Assembly: GCF_021117275.1 (NCBI RefSeq)
Contig: NZ_CP088245.1
Coordinates: 3,509,501 to 3,573,500 of the forward strand
Direction: 5' to 3'
Length of the DNA stretch: 64,000 nucleotides
From: Metabacillus sp. B2-18
GTDB taxonomy: Bacteria; Bacillota; Bacilli; Bacillales; Bacillaceae
Shown piece by piece: positions 48,177-57,875 of the stretch (its first letter is position 1; every line of letters starts with the position of its first letter). The notes below the pieces were generated by a model. It made no database searches, was not told the origin of the DNA, and worked only from the letters and a program-made list of their open reading frames with translations. The translations under genes and the position numbers were made by a program.

Positions 48177-49469
48177 CTACATCGTAAAGTTTAGAAGATA
48201 TCGAAAATAAACGTAAACAGAGGAGATACCAAGTGAGATAATAACGATTGGAAAACCAACTTTAAGAAATTCGATAAAATTGATATGCTCTTTTTCCTTT
48301 GCTGCAAGTCCCGCAACAACTAAATTAGAGCTTGCACCTAATAATGTCCCGTTTCCTCCTAAGCAAGCTCCTAATGCCAAAGACCACCATAAAGGATCTA
48401 AATTTGTCATTCCGTAATCTTTAAACTCGATAATCATCGGAATCATTGCTGCTACAAAAGGGATATTATCAACAAAACCTGATAAAATACCTGTCATCCA
48501 TAAAATAAGCATTGATGTTTTAGGTAAATCACCCTCTGTGTAAAATACCATTCCACGTGCAAGCTCATCAATAACCCCTACTTCTTCAAGCCCGCCAATT
48601 AACATAAATAATCCTACGAAGAAAAATAATGTTCCCCATTCAACTTGTTTAAACACCTCATCAGGCTTGTATTCATCGTGAGTAAGCAATAATAACAATA
48701 ATGCCCCTGCTAATGCAACACTCGTAAGATCAATGTGTAAAATAGGATTTAAGACAAAGCCAGCAATAGTCATAAGTAAAACGAAAATGGACTTTGGTAA
48801 TGCCGGTGTTAGTTTTAAATAGTTACTCGCCTTAATCGACGCTAGCTTTTTTTGATCAATCGTGTCAACCTGAAGTTTTGGCCAATAGATCGCGATTAAG
48901 TAAATCAAAACAACTGCATAAATAATCAACACAATTGGACTTAAATGAGTAATAAAAGCATTGAACGTTAAATGCTCAACTGCTTGACCAATCATGATAT
49001 TTGGAGGATCTCCAATTAGTGTAGCTGTTCCACCAATATTTGAAGCGATAATAATTGTAATTAGATAAGGAATGGCAGGTATATCTAACATTCGCACGAT
49101 TGTAAGGATAATTGGAACAAGTAGAAGCACCATCGTCACATTTGCAAGAAAAGCTGATCCAATAGCTGTTAACGTAGAGATAACAATAAGAAGTGGAATA
49201 GGCCTCCCTTTTACTACTTTAGCCATTATAATTGCTACAAACTCAAATACACCTGTTTGACTTGTAATAATGACAATCAGCATCATCGCGAATAACAGCG
49301 AAATTGTATTCCAATCTATGTACGTAAGAAATGCCTTGTTTATATCATAAATTCCAACAATAAGCATAGCGACTCCACCCAAACCAGCCGCTAAAGCACG
49401 ATCAATTTTTTCCGTCATTATAACAAAATAAGTAATAAGAAAGATGATAACTGTTAAAGTGGTAAGCAT
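48177..49469 (-). CDS. ArsB/NhaD-family (SLC13-like) ion transporter
   Basis: A 430-residue protein with 11-12 hydrophobic segments. Family marks are GSAFLANVTMVLLLVPI, ASNIGGTATLIGDPPNIMIG and, in the second half, GFVDNIPFVAAMIPM and GNGTLLGASSNLVVAG. These occur in ArsB-like arsenite permeases, NhaD Na+/H+ antiporters and dicarboxylate carriers. No arsR or arsC is near, so arsenic resistance is not indicated; the substrate is unknown. ATG follows AAGGAGG. I do not recall it between yrbG and yrzE in B. subtilis 168. The gap 49470-49714 has no other gene. Confidence 0.87.
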   Translation of the reverse strand: MLTTLTVIIFLITYFVIMTEKIDRALAAGLGGVAMLIVGIYDINKAFLTYIDWNTISLLFAMMLIVIITSQTGVFEFVAIIMAKVVKGRPIPLLIVISTLTAIGSAFLANVTMVLLLVPIILTIVRMLDIPAIPYLITIIIASNIGGTATLIGDPPNIMIGQAVEHLTFNAFITHLSPIVLIIYAVVLIYLIAIYWPKLQVDTIDQKKLASIKASNYLKLTPALPKSIFVLLMTIAGFVLNPILHIDLTSVALAGALLLLLLTHDEYKPDEVFKQVEWGTLFFFVGLFMLIGGLEEVGVIDELARGMVFYTEGDLPKTSMLILWMTGILSGFVDNIPFVAAMIPMIIEFKDYGMTNLDPLWWSLALGACLGGNGTLLGASSNLVVAGLAAKEKEHINFIEFLKVGFPIVIISLGISSVYVYFRYLLNFTM

Positions 49470-49714
49470 TATTTATCCTCCTTGATAGTAAACACCATTT
49501 AAAAGCAGCCGGATAACATGATGTTTACTACCGAATGAAATAGTACTCAATAAGTAAAAGGATTTTTTTAATCTACAAGCAAGTCCTCTTTACCATCATA
49601 TGATGCAAGTCCACTAAAATATTTATAGTCTATTTTTTTATTCTATGAATATTCTTTAATAAGACGAGCTCACAACAAGCTCGGGACTTGTCTAGAGGGA
49701 AAGGGGGATGCTTT

Positions 49715-50101
49715 GTGGAAACAAAACAATGGGGTAAAGCAATCCTTTATGGTCTTATCACCATCTTTGTTATGGCTTTAGCCACAAGCCTAGTATTTTC
49801 TTTATTATTAAAGTTTACCGATTTAACAGAATCATCAATTACATGGGTGCTTTTAGGTTTGTCGATTCTGGCCTTATTTATCGGTGGCTTTGTTGCCGGA
49901 GGAAATGGAAAGGAAAAAGGCTGGCTTATCGGAGGGATTACCGCCCTGCTTTTCTCACTCATTATTTTATTGTTTAAATTTCTGGGCCATGGTGAAATTT
50001 TTACAATGGAAGAACTTATGTATCATGGAGGATTTTTATTAGTAGCAATGCTTGGTGGAATCTTTGGGGTTAACGTGTCTTCATCACGAGCAGCAAAATA
50101 A
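49715..50101 (+). CDS. yrzE: TIGR04086-family membrane protein YrzE
   Basis: A 128-residue protein with four hydrophobic helices (about 7-29, 39-58, 65-84, 99-118) and GGFVAGGNGKEKGWLIGG, the hallmark of TIGR04086/YrzE. GTG 49715 is chosen because AAAGGGGG lies 7 nt upstream; a frame opening at 49688 has no site. It is a single plus-strand gene convergent with yajC. Function unknown. Confidence 0.85.
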   Translation: METKQWGKAILYGLITIFVMALATSLVFSLLLKFTDLTESSITWVLLGLSILALFIGGFVAGGNGKEKGWLIGGITALLFSLIILLFKFLGHGEIFTMEELMYHGGFLLVAMLGGIFGVNVSSSRAAK

Positions 50102-50138
50102 AAAACAGGGTTAAATTTATACCCTGTTTTTTTATTAT
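50102..50138. terminator. bidirectional terminator between yrzE and yajC
   Basis: AAAACAGGGT (50102-50111) pairs with ACCCTGTTTT (50121-50130) and ends in a T-run; the A-run on the left serves the minus strand. Confidence 0.88.
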
Positions 50139-50146
50139 GTTCATAA

Positions 50147-50407
50147 TTAGTCTTTTATAACTTCACGTACTGATTTACGATCGAATGTTAAACGAGTGCC
50201 ATCTCCTACTTTTAGGACGATTTTGTTTTCGTCAACTGAATCAAGGATACCATGTAGTCCTCCGATCGTCACAATTTTGTCACCCTTTTGTAGGCTGTTT
50301 TGCATTTCACGTACAGCTTTTTGTTGCTTTTGCTGCGGACGAATTAGCAAGAAGTAAAAAATTGCGAACATCAATACTAACGGTAAAACTGTTCCTAACA
50401 TTTCCAT
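50147..50407 (-). CDS. yajC: preprotein translocase subunit YajC (YrbF)
   Basis: Accessory subunit of the SecDF complex. The 86-residue protein has an N-terminal helix (MLGTVLPLVLMFAIFYFLLIRPQQKQQKAVREM) and a small barrel domain (GDKIVTIGGLHGILDSVDENKIVLKVGDGTRLTFDRKSV). ATG follows AAAGGGGTG. It lies 25 nt after tgt, as in most Firmicutes. Confidence 0.95.
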   Translation of the reverse strand: MEMLGTVLPLVLMFAIFYFLLIRPQQKQQKAVREMQNSLQKGDKIVTIGGLHGILDSVDENKIVLKVGDGTRLTFDRKSVREVIKD

Positions 50408-50432
50408 TTATTTCACCCCTTTCAAGCAAGTA

Positions 50433-51590
<1,158 letters not shown>

Positions 51591-51632
51591 TTAAATGTAA
51601 CGCTCTGTTTGTCCTTAAGTAAAGGGACAATA

Positions 51633-52661
51633 TTAGATAATTAGCATAGCATCTCCAAAGCTGAAGAATCGATATTTTTCCTTTACAGCGGTCTCGTATG
51701 CATGCATAACATGGTCTCGTGTTGCTAACGCACTAACAAGCATAATTAATGAAGATTTCGGCAGGTGAAAATTTGTAATCATGCCATCAATCCCTTTAAA
51801 CTCATAGCCAGGATAAATAAATATATTTGTCCAGCCATTTTCAGCTGCAAACTTACCATTATGTTTTGAAGCGATGGTCTCAAGTGTTCTAGTTGAAGTC
51901 GTACCAACAGAGATAATTCTTCCTCCATTTGAACGAACTTCATTTAAAAGAGCAGCCGTTCCATCTGTTAATTGATAAAATTCAGCATGCATTTCATGCT
52001 CTTCTACTGTTTCAGCACTAACAGGACGGAATGTTCCTAATCCTACGTGCAAAGTGATAAACGCAATATGGACACCTTTATTTTTGAGCTCATCGAGAAT
52101 TTCCTCAGTAAAATGTAAGCCTGCTGTCGGTGCAGCAGCTGAACCGATTTCCCGTGAAAAAACAGTTTGATATCTTTCGCGGTCATCGAGTTGCTCTTTA
52201 ATATATGGTGGTAACGGCATTTCGCCAAGCGCATCTAAAACTTCGTAAAAGATTCCTTCATAGTCAAAGCGTAATAAACGACCACCATGATCACTTGAAC
52301 CAACACAAGTTGCTTTTAAGTTCCCTGCTCCAAAGGTGATAATCGTTCCTTCTTTCACTCTTTTTGCAGGCTTAACAAGTGTTTCCCATACATCATCTTC
52401 CTGTTGCTTTAACAACAGAATTTCAATACTTGCTCCTGTATCTTCCTTAACTCCAAAAAGTCGGGCCGGCATGACTCTCGTATTGTTAAGAACAAGACAA
52501 TCACCCGGATTAATATAATCAACAATGCTCTTAAATGTTTCATGCTGAATGTCTCCGGTGTCTTTTTGAAGAACCATTAATCTTGACGCATCTCTTTCTT
52601 TTAATGGAACTTGTGCAATTAATTCTTCAGGAAGATGAAAATCAAATAATTCTACTTTCAA
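51633..52661 (-). CDS. queA: S-adenosylmethionine:tRNA ribosyltransferase-isomerase
   Basis: Adds the epoxycyclopentane ring to preQ1-tRNA in queuosine synthesis. The 342-residue protein begins [30 protein letters not shown], with [15 protein letters not shown] and [14 protein letters not shown] use TTG 52661 because AGGTG lies 6 nt upstream and the length matches QueA; an ATG 3 codons earlier overlaps that site. It is upstream of tgt in the queuosine pair. Confidence 0.95.
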   Translation of the reverse strand: MKVELFDFHLPEELIAQVPLKERDASRLMVLQKDTGDIQHETFKSIVDYINPGDCLVLNNTRVMPARLFGVKEDTGASIEILLLKQQEDDVWETLVKPAKRVKEGTIITFGAGNLKATCVGSSDHGGRLLRFDYEGIFYEVLDALGEMPLPPYIKEQLDDRERYQTVFSREIGSAAAPTAGLHFTEEILDELKNKGVHIAFITLHVGLGTFRPVSAETVEEHEMHAEFYQLTDGTAALLNEVRSNGGRIISVGTTSTRTLETIASKHNGKFAAENGWTNIFIYPGYEFKGIDGMITNFHLPKSSLIMLVSALATRDHVMHAYETAVKEKYRFFSFGDAMLII

Positions 52662-52711
52662 TACATTCACCTAATTTCTAATCTATCTATTTACATATTT
52701 TTAACTACCCA

Positions 52712-52912
52712 TTACTTAAATCGTCCAAGAAACGAAAAAACTAATGAAAGAACAATACTGATAACAATACAGGTGACAATTGGGAAAAATACCGTTGTAT
52801 TTCCTTTTTTAAACACAATATCTCCTGGTAGTTTCCCTATAAACTGCATAAAAAATCCGACTATAAGAAGGATTCCACCTATGATCATTAAAACTTTAGG
52901 AAAATCAATCAT
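52712..52912 (-). CDS. DUF2905 small membrane protein
   Basis: A 66-residue protein with two helices (about 7-27, [20 protein letters not shown], and 41-62, [23 protein letters not shown]) and the family motif [19 protein letters not shown]. It overlaps the ruvB stop by 8 nt, so it is translationally coupled to ruvB. GGAGG lies 9 nt upstream. Such genes commonly follow ruvB in Bacillus. Function unknown. Confidence 0.88.
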   Translation of the reverse strand: MIDFPKVLMIIGGILLIVGFFMQFIGKLPGDIVFKKGNTTVFFPIVTCIVISIVLSLVFSFLGRFK

Positions 52913-53909
52913 GATGAGGAGCCTCCATTTTAAAATGTTGGTAAACCAGATCAGTTACAATTCTTCCTCTTGGTGTTCGTTGAAGAAAGCCTATTTGTAA
53001 TAAATATGGTTCATAAACATCCTCGATTGTATGAGATTCTTCTCCTATTGTTGCCGAAATTGTATCAATTCCAACCGGACCACCACGGAATTTTTCAATA
53101 ATTCCAAGTAAAAGCTTATGATCGATATGATCAAGACCTAATTTATCCACTTGCAATCTCTCAAGTGCGTCTGTTGCCAATTCATTTGTAATCGTTTCTA
53201 CCCCTGTAACTTGAGCAAAGTCTCGAACTCTTCTTAACAAACGATTTGCAATCCTCGGCGTTCCTCTTGATCTTCTTGCCATTTCAACTGCCGCATTATA
53301 ATCTAAGCCTATATCTAGTATTTCCGCTGTTCTCTCAATGATGTGGGCAAGCTGTTTTTCATTATAATATTCCAGGCGACTTAATACACCAAATCGGTCC
53401 CGAAGAGGTGCTGTTAATAAGCCTACCCTTGTTGTTGCTCCAATGAGCGTAAATGGAGGTAGATCTAATCGGACGGATCTTGCAGTCGATCCTTTTCCAA
53501 TCACAATATCCAGGCAAAAATCCTCCATGGCAGGATATAATACTTCTTCGATTGAACGATGTAAACGATGAATTTCATCAATAAACAGAACATCTCCTGG
53601 CTCCAAAGCGGTTAAAATAGCTGCTAAATCTCCGGGCCTTTCTATCGCTGGACCAGATGTGGTACGAATATTAACCCCCATTTCATTCGCAATAATAGTT
53701 GCCAATGTGGTTTTCCCTAACCCAGGAGGTCCATATAACAGAACATGATCAAGTGTTTCACTTCGCATTTTAGCAGCTTCTATAAATACTTTTAAATTTT
53801 CTTTTACCTTATCCTGTCCGATATATTGACTTAGTGTTTGAGGTCTTAAACTTTGTTCAAGAGAGGATTCTTGTAAGTCTGCTTCACTTGAAACAAGACG
53901 TTCGTCCAT
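52905..53909 (-). CDS. ruvB: Holliday junction branch migration ATPase RuvB
   Basis: AAA+ motor that, with RuvA, drives branch migration. The 334-residue protein has Walker [14 protein letters not shown], Walker [11 protein letters not shown], sensor GATTRVGLL, and a winged-helix C-terminus ([16 protein letters not shown]). ATG follows AGGTG. It is 9 nt after ruvA. No ruvC is present, as usual in Firmicutes, which use RecU. Confidence 0.98.
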   Translation of the reverse strand: MDERLVSSEADLQESSLEQSLRPQTLSQYIGQDKVKENLKVFIEAAKMRSETLDHVLLYGPPGLGKTTLATIIANEMGVNIRTTSGPAIERPGDLAAILTALEPGDVLFIDEIHRLHRSIEEVLYPAMEDFCLDIVIGKGSTARSVRLDLPPFTLIGATTRVGLLTAPLRDRFGVLSRLEYYNEKQLAHIIERTAEILDIGLDYNAAVEMARRSRGTPRIANRLLRRVRDFAQVTGVETITNELATDALERLQVDKLGLDHIDHKLLLGIIEKFRGGPVGIDTISATIGEESHTIEDVYEPYLLQIGFLQRTPRGRIVTDLVYQHFKMEAPHHD

Positions 53910-53918
53910 GTTATCACC

Positions 53919-54527
53919 TTACTTTAATAGCTTTTGCAAAGCTTTTTTTACATACTGATCAGTTGATAGATTTTCTTGTTGAAGAGAAGGAGTGATCTTT
54001 TTAATTTCACGTTCTGCATATCCTAAAACCTTTAATGCCTCTATAGCTTCATTTAAGGCGTGATTTGCTGTTTCAGTTTGCTCTATTTCTTCATGGTTAA
54101 ACAAATCTGGTGCATACAGAGCTGCCACATCTCCTAATTTACCTTTTAAATCTAAGATAATTTGACGTGCAGTTTTCTTCCCAACACCTGGGAATTTGAC
54201 TAAAAATGTATCATTTTCATTCTCAATTGCTTCTATTACCTGTGAAGGGTTACCTGATGCAAGTATCGCTAAAGCACCTTTCGGCCCAATGCCCGTCACA
54301 TTTAAGAGCTTCATAAATAACGCCTTTTCTTCCCTTGATGGAAATCCATATAAAGCTAATATATCTTCACGCACATGTTGATATGTATAAACAACAACTT
54401 CCTCTTTACGGCTTTTCGTATAGCTGTAAGGATTCGGGGCATGAATTTGATAGCCTAATCCATGATGATCAATAACAATGTGCTCAGGCGTAATATCATC
54501 AACAAAGCCTTTAATAAACTCAATCAT
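53919..54527 (-). CDS. ruvA: Holliday junction binding protein RuvA
   Basis: Tetrameric junction-binding partner of RuvB. The 202-residue protein has the OB-fold domain I (1-62, [30 protein letters not shown]), helix-hairpin-helix domain II ([16 protein letters not shown] and [19 protein letters not shown]) and a flexible linker to domain III. ATG follows GAGGTG. It begins the ruvA-ruvB-DUF2905 run. Bases 54528-54702 upstream are AT-rich with no gene. Confidence 0.97.
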   Translation of the reverse strand: MIEFIKGFVDDITPEHIVIDHHGLGYQIHAPNPYSYTKSRKEEVVVYTYQHVREDILALYGFPSREEKALFMKLLNVTGIGPKGALAILASGNPSQVIEAIENENDTFLVKFPGVGKKTARQIILDLKGKLGDVAALYAPDLFNHEEIEQTETANHALNEAIEALKVLGYAEREIKKITPSLQQENLSTDQYVKKALQKLLK

Positions 54528-54702
54528 TTCTTCACCTCATTATAACTGTACCTCATTGTATCAAAAAACGTTTCTATTCAGAAGTCATTTTATTCAATCT
54601 TTCAAAAGGGGTACAATTGTTCTCATCATTATATCTTATCATTTATTATAAAATGTTTGTACGTATTTCTTATTTTAAAAAGGTTTTACTTATTTCCTTA
54701 TA

Positions 54703-54742
54703 GAAAAAGAGCTAACCTAAGAGAAACTCTTTAGATTAGCTC
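54703..54742 (-). terminator. terminator after bofC
   Basis: AGAGCTAACCTAAGAG (54708-54723) pairs with CTCTTTAGATTAGCTCT (54727-54743), with mismatches; the minus strand continues TTTTTC. Confidence 0.85.
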
Positions 54743-54748
54743 TAATTT

Positions 54749-55282
54749 TCATTGTTTTTCGGTTTTTGAATAATACTGAAGGTTTTGTAAGACTTCTAGA
54801 TATTGATCTTTAGATTGAATACGAATTCCTTCTTTAAGTTCATCATGTTTTCGACTCTCTAATTTTTCAACATCTAACTGAAAAAATGATTGAATCACTT
54901 CATTCGTTTTTGGCTTTCCATTGAAGATCGTCAATGTGCCATCACCAGCAATACCAAAATATCCATTTGTCTTTAATAACGGAGAGATATCATCAATATT
55001 TTTCTGAAAGACAACTCTATCCTCTTCTTGATTTAGCAATTGCCAATCCTTATATTCTGCCCAAAAATCTTTCATTGATAAGATGGTTTCCTTTGTCACT
55101 TCCTCACTGATTTCTCCATCTAAGTATTTTCTCTTCAATATAACCTTTACTGTTAAAGGCTCCTGTACACTATGTTCTTCAGCATGAATAGGCTGTTGAT
55201 TTACATTTAAAAGACTGATAAACAACATAACTCCTACAAAACTACAAATGGTAAGGATGCGGCTTCGATGAAACATTCTCAC
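54749..55282 (-). CDS. bofC: BofC, forespore regulator of the sigma-K checkpoint
   Basis: A 177-residue exported protein with a signal peptide (about 1-34, ILTICSFVGVMLFISLLNVNQQPIHA) and a BofC domain (LTVKVILKRKYLDGEISEEV; later NGYFGIAGDGTLTIFNG). In B. subtilis it is made in the forespore under sigma-G and restrains SpoIVB, timing pro-sigma-K processing. GTG start with GAGG 8 nt upstream. It thus links functionally with sigK at the other end of this window. Confidence 0.92.
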   Translation of the reverse strand: MRMFHRSRILTICSFVGVMLFISLLNVNQQPIHAEEHSVQEPLTVKVILKRKYLDGEISEEVTKETILSMKDFWAEYKDWQLLNQEEDRVVFQKNIDDISPLLKTNGYFGIAGDGTLTIFNGKPKTNEVIQSFFQLDVEKLESRKHDELKEGIRIQSKDQYLEVLQNLQYYSKTEKQ

Positions 55283-55368
55283 CTATCTCACCTCGCTAAT
55301 GATTATTAAATCATTTTATATTGTGACCATTTATAGAAGTTTTAACCAAAAATTTTTAATCTAAATCA

Positions 55369-55396
55369 AAAAACAAGGAGCAAAGCTCCTTGTTTA
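55369..55396 (-). terminator. terminator after coxA
   Basis: AACAAGGAGC (55371-55380) pairs with GCTCCTTGTT (55384-55393); the minus strand continues TTTTGATT. Confidence 0.88.
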
Positions 55397-56107
55397 ACGG
55401 TTATTAGTAAAAGGACGTTGAACTGCATCGCCTAAGTCATTCAATAATTCATTAACATCTGTATCAATGACATCTCTGTCTACAGCATTTTGAATATCGT
55501 TATCGATATTTCGAATGCGTGTAAACGTTCCTTCATCTGTGTAAACTTGAATATTACGTCCATCTGACATTTTTTGAAGCTCTTTTGTTACCTTTTGCTT
55601 CATATCTTTGTCATTTCGATCATTCGTATCAACCGCAACTAGCACATTGTCATCTGTAACAATGACTCGCGCATCCTCAACATTGTCCATTTTTTCGACG
55701 GAGTTTTTCACTTTTTGAGCAATCTCACCATCACCACGGTTATAATACCCCACTTCATTTAAATGGCGGTGATAATTCGCATCTCCATGGCTATAACGGT
55801 TGTCCCGGACAAGACCGTTATCATTATTACCTAGCGGGACAGTTGGATTGCTCATATTACGGTTATCATACCGATTGTTAACTCGTTGAAAATAATTTCT
55901 ATTATTTTCGCCATTCATTCCATCCATCATTTCAGTAACAGGACCTTCGTTATCTGCACCGTTACCTTCATTTGTATAGTATCCAATTGGCTGAGCTTGA
56001 TTATTGTTATTGTTTTCTAAGGCACCTTGATCTCCATTACAAGCTGTTAAACCCGTTGTTAACAGTGCAATTGCTGTTAAAGCAGTAGCTTTTTTACCTT
56101 TTGTCAA
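55394..56107 (-). CDS. coxA: CoxA-like spore cortex lipoprotein (YhcN/YlaJ family)
   Basis: A 237-residue lipoprotein: signal peptide with lipobox LTAC (Cys23), an Asn/Gly-rich low-complexity middle (about 25-120), and a C-terminal YhcN/YlaJ domain (IAQKVKNSVEKMDNVEDARVIVTDDNVLVAVDTN). TTG start with GGGGAGG 8 nt upstream. In B. subtilis coxA (yrbB) lies beside safA and is expressed in the forespore; here an IS1182-type element separates the two. Role in the cortex is inferred from that orthology. Confidence 0.85.
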   Translation of the reverse strand: MTKGKKATALTAIALLTTGLTACNGDQGALENNNNNQAQPIGYYTNEGNGADNEGPVTEMMDGMNGENNRNYFQRVNNRYDNRNMSNPTVPLGNNDNGLVRDNRYSHGDANYHRHLNEVGYYNRGDGEIAQKVKNSVEKMDNVEDARVIVTDDNVLVAVDTNDRNDKDMKQKVTKELQKMSDGRNIQVYTDEGTFTRIRNIDNDIQNAVDRDVIDTDVNELLNDLGDAVQRPFTNNR

Positions 56108-56126
56108 ATCAATAACCTCCCCAAGA

Positions 56127-56156
56127 TACTATGTGAGCAAGATGATCGCTCATGTA
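56127..56156 (-). promoter_or_regulatory. possible sigma-G promoter of coxA
   Basis: On the minus strand: TACATG (56151-56156; consensus TGxATR, one mismatch), 17-bp spacer, CATAGTA (56127-56133; consensus CATnnTA). It fits forespore expression known for coxA. Confidence 0.4.
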
Positions 56157-56257
56157 TTATCTTGTACAAGGAAGGAAAAATAAGTCTGTTAGTTAAAGGT
56201 AACTATTTAAAAATATGGTGCTTGAGAAGTAAGGTTTGACTTAAGAAAAATATAAAA

Positions 56258-56283
56258 AAGCAAGGGTGCTTTCACCCTTGCTT
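56258..56283. repeat. left copy of the duplicated 26-bp safA terminator hairpin
   Basis: AAGCAAGGGTG, loop CTTT, CACCCTTGCTT, a perfect 11-bp stem. It directly abuts the left IS1182 end and is identical to 57842-57867, so it is a target duplication. An A-run to the left still makes it a working minus-strand terminator shape. Confidence 0.92.
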
Positions 56284-56369
56284 CAGACTGTCGACAAAAA
56301 GGGTTTGGAATGTAATACATTCCAAACCCTTTTTGCGATTTTATATTAATTTCGTTCAACTTTTATGAA

Positions 56370-56391
56370 AAAGAGACTCTTCGAGTCTCTA
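56370..56391 (-). terminator. terminator after the IS1182 transposase gene
   Basis: AGAGACTC (56372-56379) pairs with GAGTCTCT (56383-56390); the minus strand continues TTTTTC. It lies 3 bases past the transposase stop. Confidence 0.75.
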
Positions 56392-56393
56392 TA

Positions 56394-57752
56394 TTATACT
56401 ATTACTGGACCTTTCCAAGTCCAGTTGGCCATCTTCTTTAAGTTCATGGCAGCAAAAGTAAGCATCGCCTGCATTGTCAATTTTTTGAGTCCCCTCAAAG
56501 TTGTCCAACGCATCCCATGCTTTTCTTTGGCATCCGCAAATACACGTTCAATTGTTTCTTTCCGTTTTGCATATATCGGTTTTACATCTTGATGATGACG
56601 TAGATGGTCTGCCTCTTCTACGTATTCTTGCCAGATATGGCGCGTCACCACTTTTTGGTGATCTTTACTCTTTGTACATTGAGCCAATAATGGACACGTT
56701 GCGCAAATGTGCTTTGGAGATTTGTACTCTCTATATCCCTCTTTAGTTGTTGTAGAGTATTTCAAGATTTCCCCAGCTGGACATAAGTAACAATCGAAGT
56801 GTTCATCATAAACATATTCATGTTTTCGGAAGAATCCATCTTTTGTACGTGGTCTTGTGTAAGGTACTGCTGGAATAATATTGTTTTCTATTAAGTACTT
56901 TGTAATCGCTGGAGTCTTATAAGCAGCATCTGCAGCAACAGCATTTGGTTTTCCTATTATCTCGCTTACATCTTCAACCAATGGCTCTAACATTTGACTG
57001 TCATGAATATTACCTGGTGTAACATCCACGCCTAATACAAAACCTTTGCGATCTGCTGCTGCGTGAAATGAATAGGCAAACTGTTTTGTGCGTTCGTCTT
57101 TAACGTAGTAACCACTTTCTGGATCAGTTGTACTTTCCTTGATTTCTTTTGATTCTGCCTTGTCAAACTTATCTGGTGAAAAAGGCTTTTTCCCATGATC
57201 TTCACGATCTTGATTAATCTCTTCTTGAAGACGCTCTTGGTAAGCTCTTGTTTCTTTCCGTACGACCTTCTTTTGAAATTTATGCTTATTAGCACTAGCT
57301 TTTACATGAGTAGAATCAATGAATATGTGTTCTGCACTAATAAGGTTTTTCTCTGCAGCACTCTTTAATATACGATAGAATATTTGTTCAAATATATCTG
57401 TATCTTTAAATCTACGTTCGTAATTTTTCCCGAAGGTAGAGAAGTGCGGTACTTTATCATGGAAACCATAGCCCAAGAACCATCGATAGGCCATGTTTGT
57501 TTGAACCTCTTCAATTGTCTTACGCATCGAACGAATACCGAAGGTATATTGAATGAAGGTTAGTTTAATCAGAATGACTGGATCAATACTCGGGCGGCCT
57601 ACTTCAGAATACATATCTTCCACTAAGTCATAAATAAAAGAGAAATCAATCGCAGCCTCTATTTTGCGAACCAAATGGTCCGCTGGTACAAGTTGATCTA
57701 AAGCGATCATTTCAATTTGATCTCGTTGTATGGAATTATGTTTCGAAAGCAT
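56394..57752 (-). CDS. IS1182-family transposase
   Basis: A 452-residue DDE transposase. The N-terminal domain (IEMIALDQLVPADHLVRKIEAAIDFSFIYD, then IDPVILIKLTFIQYTFGIRSMRKTIEEV) is typical of IS1182/IS5-like enzymes. Catalytic acids are expected in HIFIDSTHVKA, NAVAADAAYKTPA and ETIERVFADAKEKHGMR. A cysteine cluster (CYLCPAG, CATCPLLAQC) sits before the last motif. ATG 57752 follows GAGGTG; the longer frame to 57761 overlaps it. The gene is full length and uninterrupted. Confidence 0.93.
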   Translation of the reverse strand: MLSKHNSIQRDQIEMIALDQLVPADHLVRKIEAAIDFSFIYDLVEDMYSEVGRPSIDPVILIKLTFIQYTFGIRSMRKTIEEVQTNMAYRWFLGYGFHDKVPHFSTFGKNYERRFKDTDIFEQIFYRILKSAAEKNLISAEHIFIDSTHVKASANKHKFQKKVVRKETRAYQERLQEEINQDREDHGKKPFSPDKFDKAESKEIKESTTDPESGYYVKDERTKQFAYSFHAAADRKGFVLGVDVTPGNIHDSQMLEPLVEDVSEIIGKPNAVAADAAYKTPAITKYLIENNIIPAVPYTRPRTKDGFFRKHEYVYDEHFDCYLCPAGEILKYSTTTKEGYREYKSPKHICATCPLLAQCTKSKDHQKVVTRHIWQEYVEEADHLRHHQDVKPIYAKRKETIERVFADAKEKHGMRWTTLRGLKKLTMQAMLTFAAMNLKKMANWTWKGPVIV

Positions 57753-57841
57753 ATTTATCACCTCAAGATTTTCTTAATACAAGTTTAAATTAAAAAAGAC
57801 TGTAAGCAAACTCAATTTTCTTGAGTTTGTCTACAGTCTGA

Positions 57842-57867
57842 AGCAAGGGTGCTTTCACCCTTGCTTT
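57842..57867 (-). terminator. safA terminator, right copy of the 26-bp duplication
   Basis: Identical to 56258-56283. It lies 8 bases past the safA stop codon and was the original safA terminator hairpin; in this copy the run of T bases that would follow on the minus strand is replaced by the IS end (CAGACTG), so termination may be weaker than before. Confidence 0.85.
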
Positions 57868-57875
57868 TAAGCAAA

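Larger units (their letters stand above)
56284..57841 (-). mobile_element. complete IS1182-family element, 1558 bp
   Basis: Inverted ends CAGACTGTCGACAAA (left) and CAGACTGTAGACAAA (right, reverse complement) match at 14 of 15. Each end has a subterminal hairpin: AAAAAGGGTTTGGAATGT with its complement at 56295-56333, and GACTGTAAGCAAACTCAA with near complement at 57799-57839. A 26-bp direct repeat consisting of a terminator hairpin flanks it. One intact transposase gene fills the interior. Confidence 0.93.

Noticed and set aside
48177..49469. Arsenic resistance gene
   Set aside because: Family motifs are shared with Na+/H+ and dicarboxylate carriers, and no arsR or arsC lies nearby.
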